Shown here piece after piece: positions 10,773 to 22,865 of a DNA stretch of 45,000 nucleotides. The notes beneath the pieces were generated by a model. That model ran no database searches. It was not told the DNA's origin and saw only the letters and a program-made list of their open reading frames with translations. This DNA comes from Phycomyces blakesleeanus NRRL 1555(-). Lineage: Eukaryota > Mucoromycota > Mucoromycetes > Mucorales > Phycomycetaceae. Position numbers and translations under genes: made by a program. The stretch is taken from positions 202,755 to 247,754 of the forward strand of contig NW_017265137.1 in NCBI RefSeq assembly GCF_001638985.1, in the 5' to 3' direction. The first letter of the stretch is position 1; each line of letters begins with the position of its first letter.

Positions 10773-13700
10773 ATGAAATCGTCTTTCAAGGTAACAAGCA
10801 AAAGAAACAAGTAGACCAATAAACTTTTCAAATAAATTGCTTTGGCTCAATTAAGCTAATTTTCCCTTCTCTTTATCATATTAAATAAATTTATTATCTT
10901 TATCTGTCTTTCTGTCTGTCTTTCTGTCCCTTTGTCTGTATTTTATAATTATAGTTCTCAAACCTGTGCGGTACCGTATACACAGGTGGAAATCTGCTCT
11001 TCACTCCCGATGGCAATTCAGTCCTCAGTCCAGTCGGAAACCGTGTTTCGGTCTTTGACTTGGTCAAGTAAGGAATCTCGACCAGAATAAACGATTATAC
11101 GAAAGAGCGATGAGACTGACAAACAGATCTACACCAAAATAAAAAATTAGCAATAAATCATACACCATGCCTTTTGACATGAGCAAGAACATTGTCTGCA
11201 TGGCACTCTCTCCACAAGCTACCCTTTTGATTACAATCGATCAAGGTAAAAAGAAAAAATAAGAAGAAAGAATGAATGAAAGAAAGAATCTCATTTCAAC
11301 AATTCAAAAAATTACCTGCCAACAACTATATATATATTACACCTTTAAACCGAAAATACTTGTGGATCGTGTTGGATGAACAACAATATAATAACTTTAT
11401 TTATAATTAAGACGGTAGAGCATTGTTGGTCAACTTCCCCCGTCAAGTTGTTCTTCACCATTTCAACTTTAAAGAAAAAGTCAAGGCGATTCAATTCAGC
11501 CCTGATGGTAAACACTTTGCAGTCACTCATGGAAAGAATGTCCAGATCTGGAAAACTCCTGGATTCACTCTTGAATTCGCTCCATTTGTACTTCATCGTA
11601 CTTACACCGGTCATTACGATGATATTGTCAATATCAACTGGAGCCCTGACTCAAAGTAAGACAAAAAAAAAGAAGTCTACATCAACAAGGAAATAACGGC
11701 GATTAACATGTTACTAGATATTTCATGACATCTTCTGAGGATTTGAGTATTCGTATTTTCACTGTTGATCCTTTGCCTGATTTTGTTCCTCCAGTATTGT
11801 CTGGTCATCGTGATACAGTTATGGGTGCCTGGTTCTCGGCTGATAGACAAAATGTAAGTCATTTGTTTCTAATACTATTATTTTTGCATGGATGATACAG
11901 GATAGTTTTTCTTTTTTTTTTTTAAAAAAAAAAAAGGAATAAATTAGAGGATCGAATTGTTTTGTAACTCTTTTCTTCTTATTTTATATGATATATGTGC
12001 GTGTAATAGATTTATTCTGTCAGTAAAGACGGTGCATTATTCCATTGGAAATATGGTACCTACACTGGCCTTAGAGATTTGAATCCCGAAGATATGGATG
12101 TAGACGAGGGTAATGAATGGGTTGATAAGGTGCGCTGGAGAATCATGAAAAAGCATTACTTTATGCAAACTCCAGCAAAGGTCAAATCATGCGAATTTTT
12201 TGCACCTAGCAACTTGATGGTTGTCGGTTTCTCAAACGGTATTTTTGGTCTCTATGAAGTTCCCAGCTTTAACACTATTCACACATTGAGGTAAGCGTAG
12301 TACACAATTTCACGTTTCTTTTAAGTTTTCTTGGTATATGCAAATGCAAATATATATTTATGTATATCTTATTCATATTTGTGTGCGTATTTGTATTTGT
12401 ATAGTATTTCACAAAAGAACATTGATACTGTCACCATTAACCGAACAGGTGAATGGTTAGCTTTTGGATCAGCCAGACTTGGCCAATTGTTAGTGTGGGA
12501 GTGGCAGTCAGAGACCTATGTATTGAAGCAGCAAGGTCATTTCTACGACATGAACTCATTATCATATTCTGCTGACGGTCAGACATTGGCTACTGGTGGT
12601 GACGATGGCAAGGTAAAAGTCTGGAACACAACCTCTGGATTCTGCTATGTTACGTTTAGTGAACACAAGAGTGGTGTGAGCGCAGTTGAGTTTGCCAAAC
12701 AGGGCAAGGTTCTCTTCTCTGCCAGTTTGGACGGCACTGTCCGTGCATTCGATCTTGTGCGTTACCGTAACTTCAGAACCTTCACAAGTCCCAACCCAGT
12801 CCAGTTCAGTTCGCTTGCTGTAGATCCCAGTGGTGATATTGTCTGTGCAGGCACAATGGATACCTTTGAAATTTATGTGTGGAGTGTGCAGACCGGTAAG
12901 CTGCTCGATATCTTGGCCGGCCATGATGGACCCGTGAGCTCCCTTGCCTTCTCGCCCACAGATATGTTGTTGGCAAGTTCGAGCTGGGACCACACTGCCA
13001 GAACATGGGACGTATTTGGACGCAACAAGGTGATCGAACTTTTACCCCATCAAACCGAAGTGCTTGCTGTTACATTCCGCCCTGATGGAAAGCAGCTTGC
13101 CACATCTACCCTGGATGGCCAGATCTGTTTCTGGGACGTAGAAGAATCCAAGCTTTTGACAACTATCGAAGGCCGAAAAGATATCTCTGGCGGACGTAAA
13201 CTCAACGATCGTACTACAGCCGAAAACGCAGCCTCTGGCAAGGCATTCAACTCACTTTGTTACACTGCAGATGGATCAAGTATCATTGGTGGTGGATCAA
13301 GCAAATACATCTGCATTTACGATATCGAGACCAACGTTCTCATCAAAAAGTTCCAGATTTCAGAAAACCTTGCCTTGGATGGTACCCAAGAAAAGCTCAA
13401 CTCTAAAAATATGACCGAATTCGGAAGTTTGGAAGAAATGGAGGCAGACGAAGCTTCCGACCTCGAAGATCGATTAGACAACACATTACCAGGTACACAA
13501 TCGGGCGATCTGTCCGTACGTCGCACACGCCCAGAAGCCAAATCAAAAGCCGTCCGTTTCTCGCCCACAGGTCGCGCATGGGCCGCTGCCACCACAGACG
13601 GTCTTTTGATCTATTCATTGGACGACTCAATCATGTTTGATCCCTTTGATCTCGAGATCGACATTACCCCAGAATCTGTTATGGAGGCACTTGAAGAAAA

Positions 13701-14203
13701 AGAATATCTTAAAGCATTGTGTATGGCCTTCCGTCTCAATGAAAAAACTGTACTCCATGATGTATTTGAGGGTATTCCACCAGATTCAGTAGACTTGGTC
13801 GCACGTGGAATGCCCCAGAAATACCTCCAAAAACTTCTCCAGTTTGTGGGTGTTCATATGGAGACCAGCCCTCACATCGAATTCCATCTCATCTGGGTTA
13901 CCAGCATCATGACAGCACACGGAAGATATTTGAAAGAGCATCGCGGTGAATTCCAGGCTGTCTTTAGAGCATTACACAAGGGCGTCAACCGTGTACGCGA
14001 TGATATTGCCAACTTGTAAGTATTATCATTATTTTATACTTCTGTGCATTTTGATCGCCTGCATATACTCATTTTTTTTATCCCTTTCTTCCTTTCTTCC
14101 TCTTCTTTTTTTTTTGTTTAGATGCGACTCAAACACCTACACTCTCAAATATCTCCTTAGCCAACAAGGCGTGACTTCACGGGCGGAGGCAATGGCAGAA
14201 TAG
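10773..14203 (+). CDS. PWP2: Pwp2, WD40 protein of the small-subunit processome (UTP-B)
   Basis: Pwp2 is a nucleolar scaffold of the UTP-B complex, needed for early 18S rRNA processing. Eight exons (10773-10790, 10955-11067, 11151-11245, 11412-11655, 11718-11853, 12010-12290, 12405-14015, 14122-14203) give 859 residues, close to the 923 of yeast Pwp2. The N-terminus joins as MKSSFKFSNLCGTVYTGGN and continues LFTPDGNSVLSPVGNRV, typical of the family. Many WD repeats follow (GHYDDIVNINWSPDSK, GHRDTVMGAWFS, GHDGPVSSLAFSPTD, SSSWDHTARTWDVFGR, PHQTEVLAVTFRPDGK) in two propellers, then a helical UTP-B C-terminal region with MEALEEKEYLKALCMAFRLN. The first exon is only 18 nt, chosen because it supplies the conserved start and fits phase 0. 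The gene is convergent with THOC5, 176 bp apart. Confidence 0.97.
11912..11935. repeat. T12A12 bipolar tract in a PWP2 intron
   Basis: Twelve Ts are followed directly by twelve As inside intron 5 (11854-12009). It is one of several such tracts in the window. Poly(dA:dT) of this length tends to exclude nucleosomes. Confidence 0.6.
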
Positions 14204-14379
14204 ATGCATCCTTCTTTTTTCTTTGTATAATAAACTATAATCATTCGATGAACTTCTTTGAAATCCTTTTGATCCACACAAAAATAGTGTTGTTTTTCTC
14301 ATTATTGATATTATAATATTTTTGTAGCATTTTGTTTTGTTTTTTTGTTGTTGTTGTTTTGTTTTAATTTCACTTTCTT

Positions 14380-15735
14380 TTATGCCGTATCCATTTCATC
14401 CAAGGTGTTGTTTTCTGGTAAGCTCGAGCTTGATACTGTGGACTGCATGGTCATTGTGGCCTCTGCGATCTTTGCCTTCTCTGCGCACGATGGAACCTCT
14501 GGACCCTTTGCCTCCTCCATTTCAACATCTTCGTTCGTAGTCTTTACTTCTACTGAATCATTCTTTTCTACCTTTTTGTCCTCATCCAATAATGCCAATT
14601 CCATAGGTATTGATGCCTGTACACACACACAATTGTGGATATTGATATGAATTTCTTAAAATATCTTTATCCCGACATCAACTTAATTGCCCATACCTGA
14701 ACCAAATCATCGTAGAGCTTGTCAAAGCGATCCAATTTCTCTTGGGCTTTTCTGTTGTCTTTTATAAGCTTCACACGTTCCACTTGCAACTTTTCCTGTT
14801 GTTCTTTCAAGCTGTATATAAATAATGGGTATTAGATATATTTCTACATAAATATCATTATATTCTATGTACTCTCTCGCTCTCTTCTTCTGTCTCTTTA
14901 ATTGACTTGCCTCATTCGTGCCTCATGTTCGAATTTTAATCGGTTTATCATTTCTATATGCTGATTAGAGTTGTCCTGTCGATATGCAGGAGGCGCGACT
15001 GCATTGAATTCATCAAGAGGTATCAGATCAACGTCCTGATACACCGATCTAGTCCATGATAGTCAAGTCTACTGTCTTTATGATATTTGTGCACCCCTCC
15101 CCCTTTTTTTTGGTACAGAGAAAGAAAAGTAGGGTATATAGAGCTTTGAAGCTCTCTCTTCCTGTCTCTCTCCCTCTCTCCCTTTTCTTTCTTTCTGCGG
15201 TCCTTTTTTTTGTGGTGGTAGTGGTAGTGGTAGTGGTGGTAGTTGGTTTTGTTGGAATTCTTACCGAAAATCTCTGCATTTAACAATCTCTTCTAATAAA
15301 TGGCGTTTTTCATACATGACATTCTGTAGTCCAATCTGTCGTGCATCCATTGCTGTCTTTGCTTCGGCTGTGAGATTTTTACTGACGCGTGTTGATCCAA
15401 ATGCAAGGGCGTGTAAATCCATAATTTTATCAATCGTCTTTAAGAGTGTCATGCCTTTTTCTCCCTCGAGTACATCTTCTGGCAATGTTCCCTGCAGTAT
15501 AAAACATGTATAAATTGGATTATTAGTATGTTTGGTCTTTTATTATTGTTATTATTGTTATTTAAACTTTAGATGCAATGCACTTGTAACATTTGTACAT
15601 CTTTTTGTTTTTTTGTTTGTTTGTTTTAATTTGGCTTACTGCAATCCTGCTTTCCAATTGACTGACTACAAATGCCTGGAGTTCTTCGGATGCTTTTATA
15701 ATCGAGTGCAGTGGGGATCCATCGAGTGCAGACAT
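14380..15735 (-). CDS. THO complex subunit 5 (THOC5/Fmip family)
   Basis: THO couples transcription to mRNP packaging and export in the nucleus; subunit 5 is a coiled-coil protein. Five exons (15735-15640, 15491-15265, 15048-14911, 14811-14697, 14616-14380) give 270 residues. The family signature is in exon 2: ARQIGLQNVMYEKRHLLEEI followed by VKCRDFR. After it come VYQDVDLIPLDEFNA and a helical stretch, RLKFEHEARMSLKEQQEKLQ and onward, typical of this family's coiled coil. The tail is acidic, Glu/Lys/Ser-rich and probably disordered. Intron 3 (14910-14812) has a GC donor (AG|GCAAGT), required because the nearby GT donor leads to a stop. The protein is much shorter than animal THOC5, consistent with fungal forms. 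The start ATG at 15735 begins a short phase-0 exon. Confidence 0.88.
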
Positions 15736-15955
15736 GGTGGATTGATGTATGTGTGAATGAATGATTAGATAAAAAGAAATTAAGCCGGCACTTAATATTA
15801 TTTATTATTTTATAATAATAAAAATAATAAAAAATAAGATACTCTTCTTTCTATCTTTCTTTTCTCCTCTTCCCTCTCTCTCTCTCTCTCTTTTTGGATT
15901 TCCAACTGACAGCGAAGTCTTGGTACACAAGCCACTGTCACAAACTTGTATTTCA

Positions 15956-16187
15956 CTACATGCTTTGACATTCATTGATTGTTGAAGAAGCATCCTTTAC
16001 TATAGAATCATTAGAATTTTGAATACTTAAAAAAAAAGAATATATATATATATATATATAAGATGCGGTTTCAATTATTTGCAAAGTTATTTTTATTACT
16101 ACTACTATTATTATTAAAAGAAGAAGAATATACTTGCTACGTACATACATGCACAGTAGTTTCTTTCTTTATCTTCCTATCTCTACT

Positions 16188-16221
<34 letters not shown>

Positions 16222-16572
16222 GGCTCAAGACTAGTATGTGTACACTCAAAAGATATTTCTTTTGTTAATGGAACCAATTGAATCCTTGAGTTCTAGAGTT
16301 ATTATTATTATTATTGTGTATAAATTCAGTCATATTAACCACAGATAAGAAAGTAAATGAATATACAATACATGTATCCAGTTAAGATATAAATGATGAA
16401 TGATGAATAAATATATATATATATATGTATTTATTTCTTAAATAAGTCTTTATACTTGTGAAACCCCTTTCCCCTTGAATCTTTGATACGTTTCGATTCT
16501 GGTTGTGGACCTGATACTATATATCATTTCGATAAAGACCAACAGTTTATCCTCACTTGGCGTGTAGATCAT
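15956..16572 (-). CDS. Candidate small gene, unknown protein (69 aa)
   Basis: Three small exons can be joined in phase: 16572-16456, 16292-16244 and 15999-15956. The result begins MIYTPSEDKLLVFIEMIYSI and ends in ASSTINECQSM. The first exon is 39 codons of balanced composition in a low-complexity neighbourhood, its donor is GTATAA, and the next acceptor is CTCTAG; the last donor (GTACAC) is weak. I recognise no family. It lies tandem with THOC5, whose start is about 220 bp downstream. It may be a real short gene or chance; RNA evidence would decide. Confidence 0.3.
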
Positions 16573-17162
16573 TTAGAGCATATATATATATATTAAAGTA
16601 ATAAAAGAAAAGAAAAAGAAGTATATAAAATAATATTGGTTGATATTAATTTAGCCGTGGATTCATGAATACATGTCAAGATTTGCTTTGAGTACAGCAT
16701 AATAATCAAACAAGTACAGATGTGCATTTGGTGGGATAAGCATTTCAAGCACATACATACATATACATATTCTTCTTCTTCTTCTTCTTCTTAACCATTT
16801 TTGTATATTATAAGCTTTATTTTTTTTTCTTTAGTATTATTGTTGTTGTCTGGGTATGGAGCCTTGTAAAGACGAGAATAAGATTGATATTTTGAATCAA
16901 TGGTTTCTTTGCTTGAATGGAAAGGGTATTGAGAATAAAGGGGATGGTGGTGTTTGTGAAGAGAGACTTTCATTATTATTGTTATTATTATTTTATCTTA
17001 TTTTATTTACAAATAAGAATAATAAAGATAATATAGGTTACTGAATTATCGGTTGATTTTTCAATTGGTAGTAGCTTCCTGTACATATACACACACGCAT
17101 ATATATATAGATATCTATCAAGGAGAAAGCTTCTCTTTATGTCTATCTCTGTTGGTTTCTTG

Positions 17163-17197
<35 letters not shown>

Positions 17198-17842
17198 TGT
17201 TATTAGCAAGCTTTAGTAAGTATTTGTTCTTGTGGCTCATATTACTTGGCTTGTTTTACTATTAACAGTACCATTACCATTACCATTATCATTATCAGTG
17301 GTAATAAAATAAATCCAGCCGTTATGAGAATTAGATCTGTTACTTGGAAATAAGGCGATTACATTATAATTACTATTATTGGGCCTTTTTTGTACCTTTA
17401 TTTATTTTTTTATTTTATTTTGATGGTGCATTTCCATATGGCTACTTTACTGGTTACTTGCTGAAATAAACTTATTTACGCTATGCTTCTTGAATATATT
17501 GAAATTTGCTTTTGCTTGCCAAACTAAAAGAGACCAGTCCAATTAATATTTTGAATAAAGCAGAATATATATATACTCATTAAATATTTTATTTTGTGAT
17601 ATAAGAATAAAATAAAAGAAAGATTTAAAGAAGAAATACGATGTTTGAAAGTTGTAAAGAAACCCTTTGAGTCCATTCATTCAACTATTCTCAATTCTTC
17701 TACTTCTACTCTTATTTATCTTACTAGTATTATTAATATTAATATTATTATAATAATAATTCATACTACTGCTACTACTGCTACTATTACATTCTTATAT
17801 ATATATATACCTTTTGGTTATTCATTTGACCTGACCTGACTC
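16573..17842. other. Intergenic region upstream of the Sho1-like gene
   Basis: This stretch is AT-rich with TTA/ATT runs, TCT repeats (16772-16792), TA and TG runs (17162-17198) and CATTAC words (17270-17300). Frames found on both strands are composed of these repeats. No gene is supported. Confidence 0.45.
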
Positions 17843-19134
17843 ATGAATGTTACTCGCACACACCCAGTATTTTTGTTGAGCTGCACTCTGGCTATCGTAA
17901 GTTACTGTACAACACTGCATACATGTATAATAAAGTTAAGTTAAATTAAATTTATTGCAGGTCGGATGGTTGATTACATTGGCAGGTCTGTGTGCATCAA
18001 GAGGTGTCATTCAAACAATCTATTGGTGTACTGTGGTTTTCGAGTTCGGGCTATTGGCATTTGTGTGTGCTGTTGTATTTACGAATAGCTTACCAATATA
18101 TTATCCAACCGTAAGATTATCTCTCTCTCTCTCTCTCTCTCTTTACTAACATATATATATATATATTGTTAGATTCTTTCATTAATTGTTCTCAGTGTGC
18201 CTTATGGAATTGATGAAATACAATACCACCTTATGATTGGTCAGCCTGCGTTGTCTGCATCTGCCTCGGGATTTATTGTATTGATGACAGCAAAGGTAAT
18301 ACTAATAATAATAAGAAAGTTGAATAACTTGGGTACTCATGAATAAAAGTATATTTTTTAATTTGATTTGAATTGACTTAATTATATATGATAGTTTTCT
18401 TGGCTATTTCTGTTTGGTATTCAACCAAATTTAAACGAATACTACTCCTTCAAAGATTATCAGAGCTGCACAAGTTCTAACAACCAGTCTTATGACACAG
18501 TTGTTGTGCCTAATCCTGTTGTGGAGGTCCATAAGAAGAAACCTCATTACAACCTTCCTGTGCCTGTCCAGGCATCTTATCCACGCACAATGTATTCTCA
18601 CGAGGGACAAGGAATAGTTCCGATCTATCACTCCAATCCTGATGTATGCCATTTGATGGAAAATGGTCGACGTGAGGCAAATGATGACATGAATCAGTTG
18701 TTTTCCTTGTCTGCACCTGTTGAATATGATATTCCAGTAGTTGCAATTCACAAATGCAAGTATCTTTTATATATATAAACTCTTTTTTTTTTCTTCTTCT
18801 TCTTCTTCTTATTTGGTTTGTAAATAACTTAATTATCAAATGTTGTAGATGTTGCTGATCCCAGAGATCCTGATGAGCTATCTTTTGAAAAAGGAGAAAA
18901 GCTTAATATACATGAACAAGAAGGAAATTGGTGGAAGGCTCAAAAGGCTGACGGAAGTCTTGGGATGGTACCAAGTAATTATGTAAGCAAACCAAACAAA
19001 GCCAAAGAAGAAGAAGAGGAAGAAGAAAGTATGAACAAATGAACAAATGAATTAATGATACAAATCATTTAAAAATAAAACAAAACTGTGCCTTATCTTC
19101 TTTATTTCTTTAGGTTACGATGCTGTCTGATTAA
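17843..19134 (+). CDS. SHO1: Sho1-like plasma-membrane osmosensor with SH3 domain
   Basis: Sho1 proteins anchor MAP-kinase components at the plasma membrane in the high-osmolarity and cell-wall response. Six exons (17843-17896, 17961-18110, 18173-18295, 18395-18755, 18849-18982, 19114-19134) give 280 residues. Four hydrophobic segments lie at about residues 9-29, 37-62, 69-80 and 96-117, followed by a cytoplasmic linker and a C-terminal SH3 domain with DPRDPDELSFEKGEKL, NWWKAQKADGSLGMVP and SNYV. This layout is that of the Sho1 family. Intron 4 (18756-18848) uses a GC donor (T|GCAAGT); it joins the linker to HKYVADPRDP in frame. The last exon, seven codons including the stop, completes the SH3 domain. 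Intron 2 contains a long CT run, TACTAAC and an AT run before TTAG. Confidence 0.9.
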
Positions 19135-20903
19135 AGAGGGCTCCCGAGACATATAGATATATAGATAGATATATATTGATAAAGTTGTAACATATTATAA
19201 TGAGCTTCCTTTTGCTTCCTTTTGCTGTGTATATTCTTTAAAGAGATGTAGCCAAAGTTTATATTTTGGTGTACAAATATATAAATAACTACTACTATTA
19301 TTATTATTATAAATAATCAGAATCAAAATCAAAATCAAAAACTTATCCAAGAGTTGAAATTGATTGTTGTATTGATTTATAGTACAATCTTGTAAGAATA
19401 TTGATCCTCAAAGCCAAAATACACACACAAAGAAAATGTGAAGAAAGTTAATTTATCAATGGTCTCCTTGTATAGACAGTACACAGAAAATTCTTCTTTT
19501 TTCTTTCTGCTATTGCTTTTGTATCATTGCTACTTCTTTTACCTTTACTTTGTATCAATTTCTAACCTTTTGTATTTTCTGATATACAAGAAAAATAACC
19601 AATAAATGTATGTATACATGCCTACACACACTTCTTTATTAGAAGAAGAAGAAAAAAGGGTCTTTAGGAAGAATATACAGTTTTTCCCCTTTATATTTTA
19701 TTTTATTTTGTTGCTTTCACTCTTGAGATTGAATCTAAGCGGGGGATGAACTCAACGGGGGGGGGGGGGGGAGCGAGAACAACGAAGGGGGAAATGAAGA
19801 GGGGGGGGGTTACATGTATTGTATTGTATGTTGTGTTGTGCGTTGGTACCAAAGCAAAATAGGTAAGAAAATGATACGAGGGTTGAAACTTTAGGGTTTT
19901 TAGGAAGAAATGAATATAGAGATCTTGTTGTAGACAAAATGCTGAGCTTTGTATAGACTTCCTTCTGAAGAACTTTTTTTTTATGTATTTGTACAGGAGG
20001 ACTACCTTATTGTATCAAGGGTCAGATATAATACAAACAATAGAATCTTATATACGTGTATAAAGGAATCTAAAGAGGGAAAGGGGAAGTTATATGCCTG
20101 AGCTTTGTAGGAGAGAGGCAAGACCTAAAAAAGAAAGAAATAAAGACAGGGGAAAGTTTCTTTCTTTTTTTTTTTGGTTCCTTGTTATGCACTTCTCTTT
20201 TTCTTTCTTTTGAAAGTGTCGGAAACTAAACAAAGTCTGTACCTCTCAATAGACTCTCGCTCACATGTATCTTGTATGTGTTTCGGTATTGAAACTCAAG
20301 TCAATGAACAAGTAGATAGCTTTCCAATGTATTTTTTTTCTGTAACATACAAGCCACAGTAGCAATCAATTGTATTTCTTTTCTCTTTGTTAGTGCGTAG
20401 AAGGTTATATTTACTATTTAGACGGACAGATAAACAGGTACAAAAAATGTTTATGTACCTATGTATCTATCTATCTGTAGCTATAGCTATAGCCATGTCT
20501 ATACAAGAGCACTCGTTTTGTACATACATAGGTTCGTACGTACGTATATATATATCTATATCTGTATACATTATGGACAACCTACCTATCTACCTACCTA
20601 TCTATATTTAAGTTGATATATAAAAAAAAATTATATAATCAAATCTACAAGCCGGAGAGGGAAAATATAACTCAAAATTAATTATTATTTTTATTTTTAT
20701 TTTATTTTTTTAAAAAAAAAAAGAGGGAAAAATTAAACCAAGAGTATAAAAATCAATCGATCGATATTGTTAATTTGGTTCTTCTTCCACTTTTATTTCC
20801 ATTGGTTTTTTTTCATTAATTAATTTATTTAATTATTGCCTCGTTTTTTTTTATAAAAAAAAAAGAACCATAAACACAGATATATAAAGTTTACATAGGC
20901 TAA
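19135..20903. other. Intergenic region, G-tracts and microsatellites
   Basis: No gene was found. The first part should carry the Sho1-like 3' UTR. It contains a G-tract cluster (19741-19809), short CTAT/CTAC and TAGC repeats (20455-20610), T7A11 at 20705-20722 and another T/A tract near 20845-20865, close to the CENP-B-like gene. Confidence 0.5.
19741..19809 (+). repeat. Cluster of four G-tracts (possible G-quadruplex)
   Basis: Runs of 5, 15, 5 and 9 Gs occur within 69 bases (19741-19745, 19757-19771, 19787-19791, 19801-19809), which is striking in such AT-rich DNA. They lie about 600 bp downstream of the Sho1-like stop codon. The sequence could fold into a G-quadruplex on the plus strand; exact run lengths may suffer from sequencing error. 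Confidence 0.6.
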
Positions 20904-22061
20904 ATGCCGACAAGACAAAATACCAGAAAGATGGCCAGTGAACAATCGAAAACAGCTAAAGAACAAAGGCCATCAAAAGTATCTACGGTGTCAAAACCAC
21001 GCTCGGAAAAAATGATCAAAGTAGACCCCAAGGTGACCATGACGGTTCTTAACCGACGTGCAGTCTGTGACAAGAAAATCACCAGTCCAAACCTTACAAA
21101 CGAACAGCTAGCCAATTGGGCTCTCACGGAATTTCATCTTTCCAAAATACCAGATAAAACAACTATCTCAAAGATCCTAAAGAAATCAAATAGACCAACT
21201 TCAAAAGAATGCCTAGATCCCACTCGAAAAAAGCAAAGATCAGCACGATTCCCGGTAAGACAAATGATTTATTTATTAAAATAATAATATTATTATTACT
21301 GCTCTATACTTTTTGTTGGCTTTGTTTAATTGAAAACAAAAAAATTACAGGAATTTGAACAGGACCTTTATGAATGGATTGTGGAAAAGGAAAAAGAAAA
21401 GACTAGTTCTGTCAATTGGAAGATGATTATGGAAGCTGCAACCAAGATGGCTAAAGAAAAATCAATCCCGTTGGCTGGAAACCAAGCATTTGTGTTCTCA
21501 AATGGTTGGAAACATCGATTTGCAAAGCGGCACAATATCGTACTACGCCATCCACCAAATGAGCAAAAACAACATGAATCTCCGAAAGAAAATGAAGATC
21601 AAGAGGCTGCTATTGACCATCGGAATATAGAAGAGAAAGAGAAAGATGCAAATGAAGCCAAGGAAAAAGATATCAAAACTAAGACCTTGGCAGAAACAAG
21701 CGACAAGGAGACTATAGAAAAAGAAGACAAAAAGGAAGTGAGTCGGTCGAGAGATTGTGAGTTGAAAACTAGAGCCGAAGAAGACAAAGATACCATGGCA
21801 AAATATGATAAAATTGAGGTTCTATCAAAAGAAGACGAGGATACCCCTGCCAACGATAATCAGATGATAGCTACGACAAAGGAGGAGAAAGATCATAATA
21901 CAACAAAAGAACGTGCGATAGAGACACCAAAAAATGGAAATGTAGCGAAAAAGAGGAAGAGGAGTATCAGAGTATTGGGTCCAAAGCGAGTCAAGGTAAT
22001 GGACTTGGGGGTGACAAGCACAAAGGAAGAAGATATAGATTTGAAAGATTTGAAGGAATAG
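20904..22061 (+). CDS. CENP-B/Tc5-type helix-turn-helix DNA-binding protein without DDE domain
   Basis: Two exons (20904-21254, 21351-22061) give 353 residues. The first half carries a psq/CENP-B N-terminal HTH (about residues 45-95; LTNEQLANWALTEFHL followed by SKIPDKTTISKILKK). The second exon begins with a Tc5/CENP-B box-binding HTH (about 118-185; EFEQDLYEWIVEKEKEK and NGWKHRFAKRHNI). The rest (about 190-353) is Lys/Glu/Asp-rich and probably disordered, with a basic patch KKRKRSIRVLGPKRVK that may be a nuclear signal. The catalytic DDE domain of pogo/Tc5 transposases is absent and replaced by this tail, with no frameshift visible. This suggests a host-domesticated DNA-binding protein or a terminally truncated transposase. 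A second in-frame ATG lies at 20931. Confidence 0.8.
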
Positions 22062-22124
22062 TAAAAGTTCAAGTTGATGCTTTTATAAATCATTTTAAAT
22101 CAGTCTTTTGTCTACATGTACATA

Positions 22125-22161
<37 letters not shown>

Positions 22162-22865
22162 CATACTTGAGATATATAAATATCAGATAAAGAAGTGTAT
22201 ATCTAACATGATCAAACAAAAGAGTCTTAAGAATTTATAAGGAAATTCTTTCTACCGCTTTCATGCGTCATTTATCTTACCGACAAGGATTTCTTCAAAT
22301 AAGAATAAGAATAACGTACTACAATATGTTAGAACCATCTCATGTTTCTTAACCTTGACTGAACACCTTTAGGCGCAAATGTACTGAGTAATTGTGGTTA
22401 TTCAAGAGCTCTTGTTCTTAGGGCTTCATGTTAACAAAAAAAAAAGGTAATCGGAGTGACCTCGAGTACATAAACAGGTTTTCGTTTCCATGACGAAGAT
22501 AAAGTTTCGGTATCCGCCTTTCTATTTTTCTATTATTTTTGTAAAATAACAATTTCTCGGTTCTTCTTTACTGCCGAAAATAATAATACACAACACTGAA
22601 AACTTTCTACAGCTTTTCTTTTTATTTATTTATTTATTTATTTATAATCTTCTTCTTCTTATTCTTCTTCTCCTCTGCTTACTTTTACTTTACATATTCT
22701 TTAGCTTCTTTACTTACCAAAGCATATCAAGAATTGAAAGATAACAACTTTTCTTCTTCTTTAATTCAAGAATAAAGTCTTAATACCTGCGAACACCAGA
22801 CACACACACACACACTTATATATATATTTATAAATATAAATATAAAGAAGAATAAATTTTTAGAT
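22062..22865. other. Intergenic region, no gene seen
   Basis: The stretch contains a TA run (22128-22159), TTTA repeats (22620-22643) and TTC repeats. It should include the CENP-B-like 3' UTR and the BAR-SH3 promoter. No open frame is supported. Confidence 0.45.

Noticed and set aside
12562..13630. Several minus-strand frames opposite PWP2
   Set aside because: They are shadows of the large PWP2 exon and have no independent motifs.
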